Part shown: positions 1 through 7,384 of the stretch, one piece after another
Layout: each line of letters starts with the position of its first letter
Position numbering within the stretch: position 1 is the stretch's first letter
NCBI GenBank assembly: GCA_964433065.1
Contig: CAYSPZ010000017.1
Span: 1-27,636 of the forward strand
From: RGIG3009 sp964433065
Lineage (GTDB): Bacteria > Bacillota > Clostridia > Oscillospirales > Acutalibacteraceae
Direction of reading: 5' to 3'
Length of the DNA: 27,636 nt
Translations under genes and position numbers: made by a program
The notes under the pieces: model-generated
Database searches by the model: none
The model's input: the letters and a program-made list of their open reading frames with translations, nothing else
What the model was told of the DNA's origin: nothing

Positions 1-487
<487 letters not shown>

Positions 488-697
488 ATCGTATATACAC
501 TCCGTTTCCGAAGTATCTATCATCTTTTAGAGCTTTTGTTAGCTCTTATCGACGCTTTGCGTCGCTTCGTCAATTTCTCATTGACCGGATCCTTTCGAAT
601 CTCGTGTAAATTAACGGGTAGTTAATTCTTTCTTGTCTTACATTGTTTAATTTTCAAGGTCCTTTGCTCATACCCCGTTTCGGGGGAGAGCCTTACT
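488..697 (-). other. rrn leader region upstream of 16S rRNA
   Basis: About 200 nt lie between the presumed rrn transcription start (near 691) and the 16S 5' end. No gene is seen here. On the minus strand it carries small hairpins: AGAGCT/AGCTCT arms at 529-534 and 541-546, and a GACGC/GCGTC hairpin at 551-563. It also has a GACCTTGAAAATTAAAC stretch (about 645-661) that resembles the boxA-like antitermination sequence found ahead of Firmicutes rRNA genes. The boxA reading is by similarity only. Confidence 0.6.
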
Positions 698-775
698 ATA
701 ATAACACCATAAAAAACGTTTGTCAATCCGTTTTTTTAAATTTTTTGAAGATTTTTTTATTTTTTCTTCAAAAGG
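698..775 (-). promoter_or_regulatory. rrn promoter with AT-rich UP-like element
   Basis: On the minus strand a perfect -35 TTGACA (721-726) is followed by a 17-nt spacer and a -10 TATTAT (698-703). Immediately upstream of the -35 (about 727-775) are phased A-tracts typical of UP elements at rRNA promoters. The UP-like region overlaps the last codons of the flippase gene. Transcription start is expected near 691. Confidence 0.8.
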
Positions 776-2142
776 CGTTTTATACTTTCAACCGCTCCCC
801 TACCGCACAACAATAGAGTGACAATGCACAGCAAAATCTGCCATAACCAGACAAACGGCACCTCAAAGAGCAAAAGTAACGTTTGCGCCAGTAAAAGCAC
901 CGTGCATCCGATCAACCGACCGAAATCCCAACGGATGCGGATATACCGTCGCGTATCCAGCAAACGAATAACAAAAACGACCAGATAGCAAAGCAACGTT
1001 GCCGCTGCCGCACCATTAACACCGTACTGCGGGATCCACAAAAGATTGAACACGATATTCAGCACGGCACTGATCGCCGCCGTTACCAGTGAACGAATAC
1101 TTTTCTTTTCAACCATATATATACTGCCGAGGAAGTTGACCATACACGTGAAGACCATCGCGATGACCAACAACGGGATGTACCGCCAAGCCTCGTAGTA
1201 TTTGGGATCAAACAGCACGTGCGGAATGACCATTGTGAACGCAATAACGACCGATGCCATCGCAAACAACAACATACTGTACGCTGACATCACGCGGGTA
1301 TAAAACGTATCGCGATCCTCTTCTTCGGTAACCGCTGAGATCTGCCACGCGTCGATAAAAATACCCGACGCTAGCATAATGAAGGAAGGAATCTTATATG
1401 CCGCGGCATATAATCCATTATACTCTTCTCCCCAAACGGCCGCCACAATGTATCGGTCGGAAACGTTGGTGATCCACCATAAGATACTGTTGGGAATCAT
1501 CGGCACCGCATATTTGAGCATCGATTTGGACACCGAACGATCCAACGCACGAAAATTGACAAACCGATGCAACCGTGCCACAGTAAACAGAAATACGACC
1601 GAGAGCGCATCCGAGCAAACGATGGAGAAGATGTACCCAAATACACCCCATTTAAAAACAACCAAAAACAACACGTTGAATGCAATGGTGGTCAAGGTGC
1701 TGAGAATACCGTCGATCGCAAACAATTTGACGCGGTTTTGTGTGCGAACAAACTGCGCGCATAACGACCGCAGCGACGACATCAACACAAACAGGCACAA
1801 CAGACCGACGTTACCGGAAAGCAGATCAATACCGTTTAAAAACGGCGACGCAGCCAGCAGTAGAACGAATCCCAATCCAAGTGAGAGAAGTCCCGTGGTA
1901 AACACGTCGCTTTTGCGAACACCCTTATCCAGACCAAACCGCACGACCGCATTGGTGATCCCCAGAGTGACAAGCGGCAACAACAGATTCCCGCTCTGTT
2001 GAATAAGATCAGTCACACCGTACTGTGACTGTTCGAGCACCGCGGTATATAAACGTGTCAGGAAAAAGGTCAGCAATTTTGAACTGAACGTACCGACCGC
2101 AAAAATAGCGGTATTGGATACCAGTCGTTTATACTTATCCAT
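757..2142 (-). CDS. polysaccharide flippase / oligosaccharide translocase (Wzx/MurJ-MATE superfamily)
   Basis: This 461-residue protein is almost entirely hydrophobic, with about 12-14 predicted membrane segments. It opens with the typical Wzx-like N-terminus (SNTAIFAVGTFSSKLLTFFL, residues 9-28), and residues around 210-235 (MIPNSILWWITNVSDRYIVA) match the polysaccharide-biosynthesis (PST/RfbX) family. Such proteins flip lipid-linked glycan units across the cytoplasmic membrane for capsule, teichoic acid or exopolysaccharide assembly. The substrate cannot be told, as no glycosyltransferases are adjacent. The ATG at 2142 is preceded by a strong GGGGGTGAC site. The gene reads straight into the rrn promoter region without a clear U-tract terminator. 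An A/T hairpin (743-773) spans its stop codon. Confidence 0.88.
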   Translation of the reverse strand: MDKYKRLVSNTAIFAVGTFSSKLLTFFLTRLYTAVLEQSQYGVTDLIQQSGNLLLPLVTLGITNAVVRFGLDKGVRKSDVFTTGLLSLGLGFVLLLAASPFLNGIDLLSGNVGLLCLFVLMSSLRSLCAQFVRTQNRVKLFAIDGILSTLTTIAFNVLFLVVFKWGVFGYIFSIVCSDALSVVFLFTVARLHRFVNFRALDRSVSKSMLKYAVPMIPNSILWWITNVSDRYIVAAVWGEEYNGLYAAAYKIPSFIMLASGIFIDAWQISAVTEEEDRDTFYTRVMSAYSMLLFAMASVVIAFTMVIPHVLFDPKYYEAWRYIPLLVIAMVFTCMVNFLGSIYMVEKKSIRSLVTAAISAVLNIVFNLLWIPQYGVNGAAAATLLCYLVVFVIRLLDTRRYIRIRWDFGRLIGCTVLLLAQTLLLLFEVPFVWLWQILLCIVTLLLCGRGAVESIKRLLKKK

Positions 2143-2177
2143 ATTGTCGTCACCCCCATTTTGGTTTCTATTGTTTT

Positions 2178-2206
2178 AGAATACCCACATTCGGTCAAGA
2201 TGTCAA
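2178..2206 (-). promoter_or_regulatory. promoter of the flippase gene
   Basis: On the minus strand TTGACA (2201-2206), a 17-nt spacer and TATTCT (2178-2183) lie 36 nt upstream of the flippase ATG. The -35 is a perfect consensus match. Confidence 0.7.
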
Positions 2207-2215
2207 GCAAAAAGG

Positions 2216-2245
2216 TTGTCGAAAATTCTTGCGTATTCTTATAAT
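2216..2245 (+). promoter_or_regulatory. promoter of the HAD phosphatase gene
   Basis: TTGTCG (2216-2221), an 18-nt spacer and a perfect TATAAT (2240-2245) lie ahead of the HAD gene. It is back-to-back with the divergent flippase promoter. Confidence 0.55.
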
Positions 2246-2290
2246 ATGTGTTAAAATACGGTCGCAACATACGTATGGAGCGTGATATCT

Positions 2291-3061
2291 ATGCAAGAAA
2301 TTTTGAACAAGATCGGTTTCATTTGTGATATGGACGGTGTCATCTATCACGGCAACCGTATATTGGACGGCGTACGCGAGTTCGTCAACTGGATGATCGA
2401 AAACGACAAAAAGTTCGTCTTTCTGACCAACAGTCCCGAACGCACTCCCCACGAACTCAGTATGAAACTGGAACGAATGGGTCTGACCGTTTCGGCGGAT
2501 CATTTTTACACCAGTGCGATGGCGACGGCGGAGTTTTTACATAGTCAAAACCCGCAAAGCACCGCTTACGTGATCGGCGAAGCCGCCCTCACCAAAGCAC
2601 TGTACGATCAACACATCTATATGAACGACGTAAACCCCGACTACGTAGTGGTCGGTGAAACCAGAACCTACAGTTTCGAGAAGATCGAAAAAGCGATCGA
2701 ACTCGTATTGAAAGGTGCTAAGTTGATCGGCACCAACCCCGATATCACCGGCCCGTCGGAACACGGCATCGTTCCCGCTACCGGCTCTCTCATTGCCCCT
2801 ATCGAGATCGCTACCGGTCGTAAAGCGTATTTTGTCGGCAAACCCAACCCGTTAATGCTTCGACACGGATTGAAACGCTTAAATTGTCACAGTGAAGACA
2901 TCGCGTTCATCGGCGACCGTATGGACACCGACATTATTGCGGGTATCGAATCCAACGTCGATACGGTACTGGTATTGTCCGGTGTCACCGCGCTCGACGA
3001 TATCAACAAGTTCCCCTATCGTCCCAAATATATTTTAAACGGTTTGGTCGATTTAGTGTAA
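2291..3061 (+). CDS. HAD-IIA family hydrolase (NagD / 4-nitrophenylphosphatase-like sugar phosphatase)
   Basis: This 256-residue protein carries the four HAD motifs. Motif I is DMDGV (D13, D15, nucleophile and acid/base). Motif II is TNS (46-48), motif III is Lys in GKPNP (184), and motif IV is GDRMDTD (208-214, Mg2+ ligands). The large cap insertion between motifs II and III and the GTNPD signature (147-151) place it in subfamily IIA with NagD and AraL. These cytosolic Mg2+-dependent phosphatases act on nucleotides or phosphosugars, with loose specificity. The ATG at 2291 is preferred over an in-frame GTG at 2282 because the GGAG site (2277-2280) is correctly spaced only for the ATG. It appears monocistronic, with its own promoter. 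Confidence 0.9.
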   Translation: MQEILNKIGFICDMDGVIYHGNRILDGVREFVNWMIENDKKFVFLTNSPERTPHELSMKLERMGLTVSADHFYTSAMATAEFLHSQNPQSTAYVIGEAALTKALYDQHIYMNDVNPDYVVVGETRTYSFEKIEKAIELVLKGAKLIGTNPDITGPSEHGIVPATGSLIAPIEIATGRKAYFVGKPNPLMLRHGLKRLNCHSEDIAFIGDRMDTDIIAGIESNVDTVLVLSGVTALDDINKFPYRPKYILNGLVDLV

Positions 3062-3080
3062 AAAAATTCAAAATTTTTTT
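3061..3080 (+). terminator. possible A/T hairpin terminator after the HAD gene
   Basis: The stretch AAAAAATT CAA AATTTTTT directly follows the HAD stop codon. It could form a weak stem ending in a U-run. The stem has no G/C pairs, so confidence is low. Confidence 0.35.
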
Positions 3081-3091
3081 CAATTTAACAC

Positions 3092-3120
3092 TTTACTTTG
3101 CTAACACGATGGTGTATAAT
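3092..3120 (+). promoter_or_regulatory. promoter of the amino-acid ABC transporter operon
   Basis: TTTACT (3092-3097), a 17-nt spacer and a perfect TATAAT (3115-3120) lie 33 nt upstream of the lipoprotein start codon. No riboswitch-like leader is possible in the short 5' UTR. Confidence 0.65.
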
Positions 3121-3153
3121 GGTGTCAACATACAAAAAAGAGAGGGAATTTTT

Positions 3154-3939
3154 ATGAAAAAGCATTTGGCTCTTCTGCTCGCCGTATTGATGGTATTCGG
3201 TATGACCGCTTGCGGTGGCGCAAACAAAAGTGATATGGAATACGTAAAGGAAAACGGCAAACTCATCGTCGGTATCACCGATTTTGCGCCGATGGATTAC
3301 GAAGAAGTTGAAAACAGCGGCGAATGGATCGGTTTTGATGCCGATATGGCGAAGAAATTTGCCGAGCATCTGGGCGTTGAGGTCGAGTTTATCGAGATCA
3401 ACTGGGCAACCAAAGCGACCACACTCGAAACGAAAGTCATCGACGTGGTGTGGAACGGTATGACCATCACCGACGAAGTTAAAGGGTTGATGGGTGTCAG
3501 TGATCCGTACTGCAAGAACGCTCAGGTTGTGGTTATGAAAGACGATATCGCCGCCAACTACACCACCGCCGACAGTTTGAAGACCGTGTCTTTTGCCGTT
3601 GAAGACGGCTCGGCGGGTGCCAAAGCGTTGGATGCACTCGGCATCACCTACACCGCTTGTGACGATCAGGCGAAAGCATTGATGGAAGTGGCTTCCGGCA
3701 GTTCGCAGGCTTGCGTGATCGACTTGTTGATGGCAGGCGCAATGATCGGTGGGGGTACCAGTTATCCTACGCTCGTCACCGGTTTGGAATTGACTTCCGA
3801 AGAGTACGGCGTCGGTTTCCGCAAGGACAGCGATCTGATCGCCGAATTCAATAAATTCTGGAAAGCTGCTTACGATGATGGAACGGTTACCCAAGTGGCT
3901 ACCACTTACGGCATCGCTAAAAACATCATCGAGAAATAA
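3154..3939 (+). CDS. polar amino-acid ABC transporter substrate-binding lipoprotein
   Basis: This 261-residue extracytoplasmic solute-binding protein belongs to family 3 (SBP_bac_3). A signal peptide with a lipobox (FGMTAC, Cys at residue 20) indicates a lipid-anchored receptor. The family signature LIVGITDFAPMDYEE and the GFDADMAKKFAEHLGVEVEF stretch are clear. Later WNGMTIT and SDPYCKNAQVVV follow the two-lobe periplasmic-binding fold. The ATG at 3154 is chosen over an upstream in-frame start because it has an AGAGGGA site and begins a proper signal peptide. It heads an operon with permease and ATPase, so it should capture a polar amino acid. The ligand cannot be assigned from sequence alone. 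Confidence 0.93.
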   Translation: MKKHLALLLAVLMVFGMTACGGANKSDMEYVKENGKLIVGITDFAPMDYEEVENSGEWIGFDADMAKKFAEHLGVEVEFIEINWATKATTLETKVIDVVWNGMTITDEVKGLMGVSDPYCKNAQVVVMKDDIAANYTTADSLKTVSFAVEDGSAGAKALDALGITYTACDDQAKALMEVASGSSQACVIDLLMAGAMIGGGTSYPTLVTGLELTSEEYGVGFRKDSDLIAEFNKFWKAAYDDGTVTQVATTYGIAKNIIEK

Positions 3940-3959
3940 GTAAATCACCGACACACCGT

Positions 3960-3985
3960 AGGGGCTATCCGAAAGGTTAGCCCCT
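3960..3985 (+). terminator. intercistronic stem-loop between binding protein and permease (attenuator/processing site)
   Basis: An 11-bp stem with one T-T mismatch (arms 3960-3970 and 3975-3985) is closed by a GAAA tetraloop, and a loose T-rich stretch follows. It sits 32 nt before the permease ATG. It probably causes partial termination or protects the 3' end of the binding-protein mRNA, giving more receptor than membrane subunit. It is not a clean full terminator. Confidence 0.6.
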
Positions 3986-4017
3986 ATCGTTTGTTTCGTA
4001 TTAGGAGCGTATCAATT

Positions 4018-4662
4018 ATGTCATTTTGGGATGTTACCTTTTCGCTGTTAAAAGGTTTGGAAACGACCGGCAGGTTGTTTTTTCTGACCTTGTTATTTGC
4101 ACTTCCGCTCGGTCTGCTCATTTGTATGGCTACCACCACAAAGTTCACACCGCTTCGTTGGTTGGCGCAAACGTTGGTTTGGATCGTACGCGGATCCCCC
4201 TTAATGTTGCAGATCCTCATTGTATACTACGGTCCCGGTCTGCTGTTCGGGTGGAAACTTCTCCCCCGCTTCACCGCCGCACTCGTCACCTTTGCGCTCA
4301 ACTACGCGTGCTATTTTTCGGAAATCTACCGCGGCGGTATCCAATCCATCCCGCGCGGACAATACGAAGCCGGTCAGGTCTTAGGGTTGACCCGCACACA
4401 GGTGTTCTTTAAGGTCACTTTACTGCAATTGATCAAACGGATCCTGCCGCCGATGGGCAATGAATTCATCACGCTGGTAAAAGACACCGCCCTCGCACGG
4501 GTGATTATGGTGTACGAGGTGATCTGGGTCGGTGAATCCTACATCAAAAAAGGTATGATGTGGCCGCTCTTCTACACCGCTGTCTTTTATTTGATCGCAA
4601 ACGGTGTTTTGACCATTGTGTTAAACAAGTTGGAAAAGAAACTGGATTATTTCAGAGGATAA
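4018..4662 (+). CDS. polar amino-acid ABC transporter permease (HisM/GlnP type)
   Basis: This 214-residue integral membrane subunit has about five transmembrane helices. The amino-acid permease signature is present: IVRGSPLMLQI near residues 60-70. The EAA loop follows near residues 117-140 (GQYEAGQVLGLTRTQVFFKV), which docks on the ATPase. The ATG at 4018 has a TAGGAG site 10 nt upstream, and an in-frame TTG at 3991 falls before that site. It lies between the binding protein and the ATPase, with 13 nt to the ATPase start. It likely works as a homodimer, because only one permease gene is present. Confidence 0.93.
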   Translation: MSFWDVTFSLLKGLETTGRLFFLTLLFALPLGLLICMATTTKFTPLRWLAQTLVWIVRGSPLMLQILIVYYGPGLLFGWKLLPRFTAALVTFALNYACYFSEIYRGGIQSIPRGQYEAGQVLGLTRTQVFFKVTLLQLIKRILPPMGNEFITLVKDTALARVIMVYEVIWVGESYIKKGMMWPLFYTAVFYLIANGVLTIVLNKLEKKLDYFRG

Positions 4663-4675
4663 GGAGGCGATCACG

Positions 4676-5458
4676 ATGGCTATATTGGAAGTACACGATA
4701 TTCACAAAGTTTTCGGCAAGACCGAAGTTCTCAAAGGCATTGACTTTTCGTTGGAGAAAGGTCAGGTCTTGTCCATCATCGGCTCCTCCGGAAGCGGTAA
4801 AACCACCTTGTTGCGTTGCCTCACCTTTCTGGAAAAGGCAGAAAAAGGATTGGTCACCGTAAACGGTAATACCATTTTTGATGCCGACGAGGTGGGAAAA
4901 CTTTCCGCCGCCGAGCAGCGCAGACGCCAACTGCATTTCGGACTGGTATTTCAAAACTTTAACCTGTTCCCTCAATACAATGTGCTGGAAAACGTGTGTT
5001 TGGCCCCCAAATTACAAGCAAAGGAACGTCCCGATTACAAAGAACATTCCAAACAGATCCTCGCGGAAATCGAAGAAAAAGGACGCTCGTTGATCGATCA
5101 CGTGGGGTTATCCGCCAAATGTGACGCTTACCCGTGGCAACTCTCCGGCGGTCAACAACAACGTGTGGCGATTGCCCGCGCACTGGCGCTCGACCCCGAG
5201 ATCTTATTTTTCGACGAACCGACGTCGGCGCTTGACCCCGAATTGACCGGCGAGATCTTACAGGTCATCAAAGAATTGGCGACGCGAAAAATGACGATGG
5301 TGATCGTCACCCACGAAATGCAATTTGCCAAAGAAGTGTCCGATCATATTCTCTTTATGGATGACGGTCTGGTCGTTGAAGAAGGAACACCGACCGAAGT
5401 ATTTGACAACCCCAAAAACGAGCGGACACGCGCTTTCCTGTCGCGTTTTACGCAATAA
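4676..5458 (+). CDS. polar amino-acid ABC transporter ATP-binding protein (GlnQ/HisP type)
   Basis: This 260-residue ABC ATPase has all catalytic elements: Walker A GSSGSGKTT (36-44), Q-loop Gln 93, signature LSGGQ (156-160), Walker B ILFFDEP (176-182), D-loop SALD and H-switch His 213. The EPTSALDPEL sequence is typical of the PAAT (polar amino-acid) subfamily. A perfect AAGGAGG site overlaps the end of the permease gene, so translation is coupled. Relative to the family there is an acidic/basic insertion at about 115-140 (KERPDYKEHSKQILAEIEEK). It energises import through the preceding permease. Confidence 0.95.
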   Translation: MAILEVHDIHKVFGKTEVLKGIDFSLEKGQVLSIIGSSGSGKTTLLRCLTFLEKAEKGLVTVNGNTIFDADEVGKLSAAEQRRRQLHFGLVFQNFNLFPQYNVLENVCLAPKLQAKERPDYKEHSKQILAEIEEKGRSLIDHVGLSAKCDAYPWQLSGGQQQRVAIARALALDPEILFFDEPTSALDPELTGEILQVIKELATRKMTMVIVTHEMQFAKEVSDHILFMDDGLVVEEGTPTEVFDNPKNERTRAFLSRFTQ

Positions 5459-5470
5459 GCACCTTTCCTC

Positions 5471-5499
5471 TTGTCTTTTTACAGAAAATATGATATCTT
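5471..5499 (+). promoter_or_regulatory. candidate promoter of the zinc-ribbon membrane protein
   Basis: TTGTCT (5471-5476), a 17-nt spacer and TATCTT (5494-5499) give four of six matches in each hexamer. Support is moderate only. Confidence 0.4.
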
Positions 5500-5525
5500 A
5501 AAGGTATAGACCACGGAGGGATCGT

Positions 5526-6029
5526 ATGAAAATTTGTCCTGCTTGCCGATATGCCGTGTCAGACGATGCAGAGTTCTGCACACATTGCGGCACCCGATTC
5601 ACTGCACAATCGGAACCACATCCCGAGTCAACCGATAGCAATACATCTTCTGCGCCTGTTCCGCCGTATACGTATGCGTCTGTGCGCAACCCGCACGATC
5701 ATACCGACGAATTTGACGCACAAGATGTTACCGTTAACAAACTGTACGCCTCTCTTCCCTATTTGCTCAGTGTTTTCGGCGTGATCATCGCGTTACTGAT
5801 CGCGAAAAATTCTGCTTTTGTAATGTTCCATGTTCGTCAAGCGTTAAAACTGATCCTCGCCGAGGTCATCTTTATCGGTATTGCCGTTACACTTATCTGG
5901 ACGATCATTGCACCGCTCGCCGCCGCGGCAGGCGCGTTAGTATTACTGATATTACAATGCGTCGGTTTTTATCAAGCAGCAACAGGCAAAGCAATCGATC
6001 TCGTTTTGGTACGCAATTTTAAGATCTGA
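5526..6029 (+). CDS. zinc-ribbon membrane protein (Tic20/DUF4870-like)
   Basis: This 167-residue protein begins with a four-Cys zinc ribbon (C4-x2-C7-x10-C18-x2-C21). A Ser/Pro-rich linker of about 40 residues follows. The C-terminal membrane domain has about three helices and contains FHVRQALKLILAEVIF, a pattern characteristic of the DUF4870/Tic20-like family, whose role in bacteria is not established. The N-terminal ribbon would lie in the cytoplasm. A GGAGG site at 5515-5519 supports the ATG. It follows the ABC ATPase by 67 nt but probably has its own promoter. It ends convergently with the pseudouridine synthase gene at a shared hairpin. Confidence 0.72.
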   Translation: MKICPACRYAVSDDAEFCTHCGTRFTAQSEPHPESTDSNTSSAPVPPYTYASVRNPHDHTDEFDAQDVTVNKLYASLPYLLSVFGVIIALLIAKNSAFVMFHVRQALKLILAEVIFIGIAVTLIWTIIAPLAAAAGALVLLILQCVGFYQAATGKAIDLVLVRNFKI

Positions 6030-6035
6030 GATAAA

Positions 6036-6069
6036 AATATAGCAGAATGCCGCAGCACTCTGCTATATT
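6036..6069. terminator. bidirectional terminator between zinc-ribbon protein and RluA-type gene
   Basis: An 11-bp perfect stem, AATATAGCAGA (6036-6046) with TCTGCTATATT (6059-6069), lies between convergent stop codons. T-rich tails flank it on both strands. Confidence 0.75.
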
Positions 6070-6070
6070 C

Positions 6071-7039
6071 TTATCCAAGCAATGTACCGTTGCGAAACGC
6101 ATCGGCAAACCATACGTTATCCAGCACGAACTCGCGTCCGTTGAGATACTCCAGTTCATCACCGGACGTTTTAAAATTAAATTTCAACCGATACGAGCAA
6201 AGTGCCTGTTTCGTAAAACCACTGCTCTTATTGAGTTGATTGGTACCGTACTTGCCATCCCCTAACAACGGATGACCGACCGATGCCAAATGTGCACGGA
6301 TCTGGTGGGTACGACCGGTGAGCAGGTCTACTTCCAGCAACGATAACCCGTCGTGTGCTTCCAGTACGCGATATCCCGTTGTGATGGTACGCGATCCGCG
6401 TGTTTGGCGATTGGATATGTATACACGGTTTTGTTCTTCGTTTTTTTCGAGGTATCCGTGTAAGACATCTTCCAATTTTTCCATCGTCCCGTGCACCAAA
6501 CACAGATACTGCTTTTCAATTTCCCGTGTACGCAACTTCTCATTGAGAATACGTAATGCCACCGCCGTTTTGGCGGCGATCACAATCCCGCAGGTGTTGC
6601 GGTCAATGCGATTGACGAGTGCCGGCGCAAAACTCTGTTCCGAATCCGGTTGATATTCTCCTTTTTCGTACAGATAGCGTTGCACCCGAAAGATCAGCGT
6701 ATCACGGAACTCGTGTTCGTCCGGATGTACCAACAACCCGACTTTTTTGTTTAACAAGAGGATGTGCTCATCCTCGTAAACGATCGAAAGTTCCTTTCCG
6801 GCGTTCATAAAATCGTAAGATGCGGCGCCTTTTTGCAGAAACTCGTCTTTGACGTACAGCGTCAAGACGTCTCCTTCCTGCAACCGCGTCGATATCTCGC
6901 ACCGCTTACCGTTCAGTTTGATATCTTTTTGGCGCAGATATTTATACATCATCGATATCGGTAATAACGGGAACGTTTTGGTTAAAAATTTATCCGCGCG
7001 TTGCCCTGCATCGTTTTTGTCTATGATTACGGTTTTCAC
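6071..7039 (-). CDS. RluA-family 23S rRNA/tRNA pseudouridine synthase
   Basis: This protein of about 322 residues has an N-terminal S4-like RNA-binding domain (QRADKFLTKTFP, then YLRQKDIKLNGKR) and the RluA catalytic domain. The catalytic Asp lies in NRIDRNTCG (about residue 146), a clostridial variant of the usual HRLDRxTSG. GRTHQIRAHLASVGHPLLGDGKYG is the conserved C-terminal motif (shown here in two overlapping blocks, GRTHQIRAH and GHPLLGDGKYG). It isomerises specific uridines to pseudouridine in rRNA or tRNA; the target is not assignable. GTG at 7039 is preferred over GTG at 7051 because the AGGAAA site (7052-7057) directly abuts the latter. Its likely promoter is supplied by the end of a palindromic repeat. 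Confidence 0.9.
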   Translation of the reverse strand: MKTVIIDKNDAGQRADKFLTKTFPLLPISMMYKYLRQKDIKLNGKRCEISTRLQEGDVLTLYVKDEFLQKGAASYDFMNAGKELSIVYEDEHILLLNKKVGLLVHPDEHEFRDTLIFRVQRYLYEKGEYQPDSEQSFAPALVNRIDRNTCGIVIAAKTAVALRILNEKLRTREIEKQYLCLVHGTMEKLEDVLHGYLEKNEEQNRVYISNRQTRGSRTITTGYRVLEAHDGLSLLEVDLLTGRTHQIRAHLASVGHPLLGDGKYGTNQLNKSSGFTKQALCSYRLKFNFKTSGDELEYLNGREFVLDNVWFADAFRNGTLLG

Positions 7040-7069
7040 GGCGACTCTCACTTTCCTGCGTTTTTGTTC

Positions 7070-7078
7070 ATTATATCA
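7070..7078 (-). promoter_or_regulatory. extended -10 promoter facing the RluA-type gene, at the repeat-element boundary
   Basis: On the minus strand the sequence reads TGATATAAT, a perfect extended -10 (TGnTATAAT). No good -35 is present. Transcription would start near 7063, about 24 nt before the GTG at 7039. The ATTATA hexamer (7070-7075) is also the left boundary of repeat copy 1. Confidence 0.6.
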
Positions 7079-7227
7079 TAAACCCAAAGGCGACAGACTT
7101 TGAAACTGCGAAGCAGTTGCCGCACCGCAGTGCGGCGGTTTAATGATACAATGTTCTCGAACGAAGATCTCTGATCTTCAAACGCGAATGCGTTTCGACG
7201 GCGTACCACCGCCGTCGGTTTGAGGTT
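7076..7227 (+). repeat. palindromic multi-hairpin repeat element, full copy 1
   Basis: This 152-nt unit is bounded by ATTATA on both sides (7070-7075 and 7228-7233). It holds five short hairpins. HP1 is AACTGC/GCAGTT (7104-7118), HP2 is CCGCAC/GTGCGG (7120-7135), HP3 is GAAGATC/GATCTTC (7163-7179), HP4 is AAACGC/GCGTTT (7180-7195) and HP5 is CGACGGC/GCCGTCG (7196-7217). HP3 to HP5 abut with no spacer. It is 97% identical to the copy at 19144-19295. It encodes no protein. Confidence 0.92.
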
Positions 7228-7233
7228 ATTATA

Positions 7234-7305
7234 TCACAAACCTAAAGGCGACAGACTTTGAAACTGCGAAGCAGTTGCCGCACCGCATTGCGGCGGTTTG
7301 AGGTT
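7234..7305 (+). repeat. palindromic repeat element, internally deleted copy
   Basis: This 72-nt copy directly follows copy 1 and shares the ATTATA at 7228-7233. It is bounded on the right by ATTATA (7306-7311). It keeps HP1 and HP2 and lacks HP3 to HP5. The missing 80 nt lie exactly between two CGGTTT direct repeats in the full copy (7136-7141 and 7216-7221). This points to a deletion by short-repeat recombination or slippage. Besides the deletion it has three substitutions relative to copy 1. Confidence 0.9.
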
Positions 7306-7384
7306 ATTATACCTTCTTTCCCTTTCAAAAACAAGTTATTTATAAAAAAGAGCGATCGTACTTGCAATTTACAGGAGGCTACAC

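Noticed and set aside
3121..3153. Riboswitch upstream of the amino-acid ABC operon
   Set aside because: The leader between the promoter and start codon is only about 30 nt, too short for any known class.
3085..3954. Long minus-strand frame (289 codons) opposite the amino-acid binding protein gene
   Set aside because: The plus-strand lipoprotein with lipobox and family motifs is certain. The reverse frame has no motif or start signal.
7076..7305. CRISPR array
   Set aside because: The repeats are long hairpin units sharing a boundary, not short regular repeats with unique spacers, and no cas genes are present.
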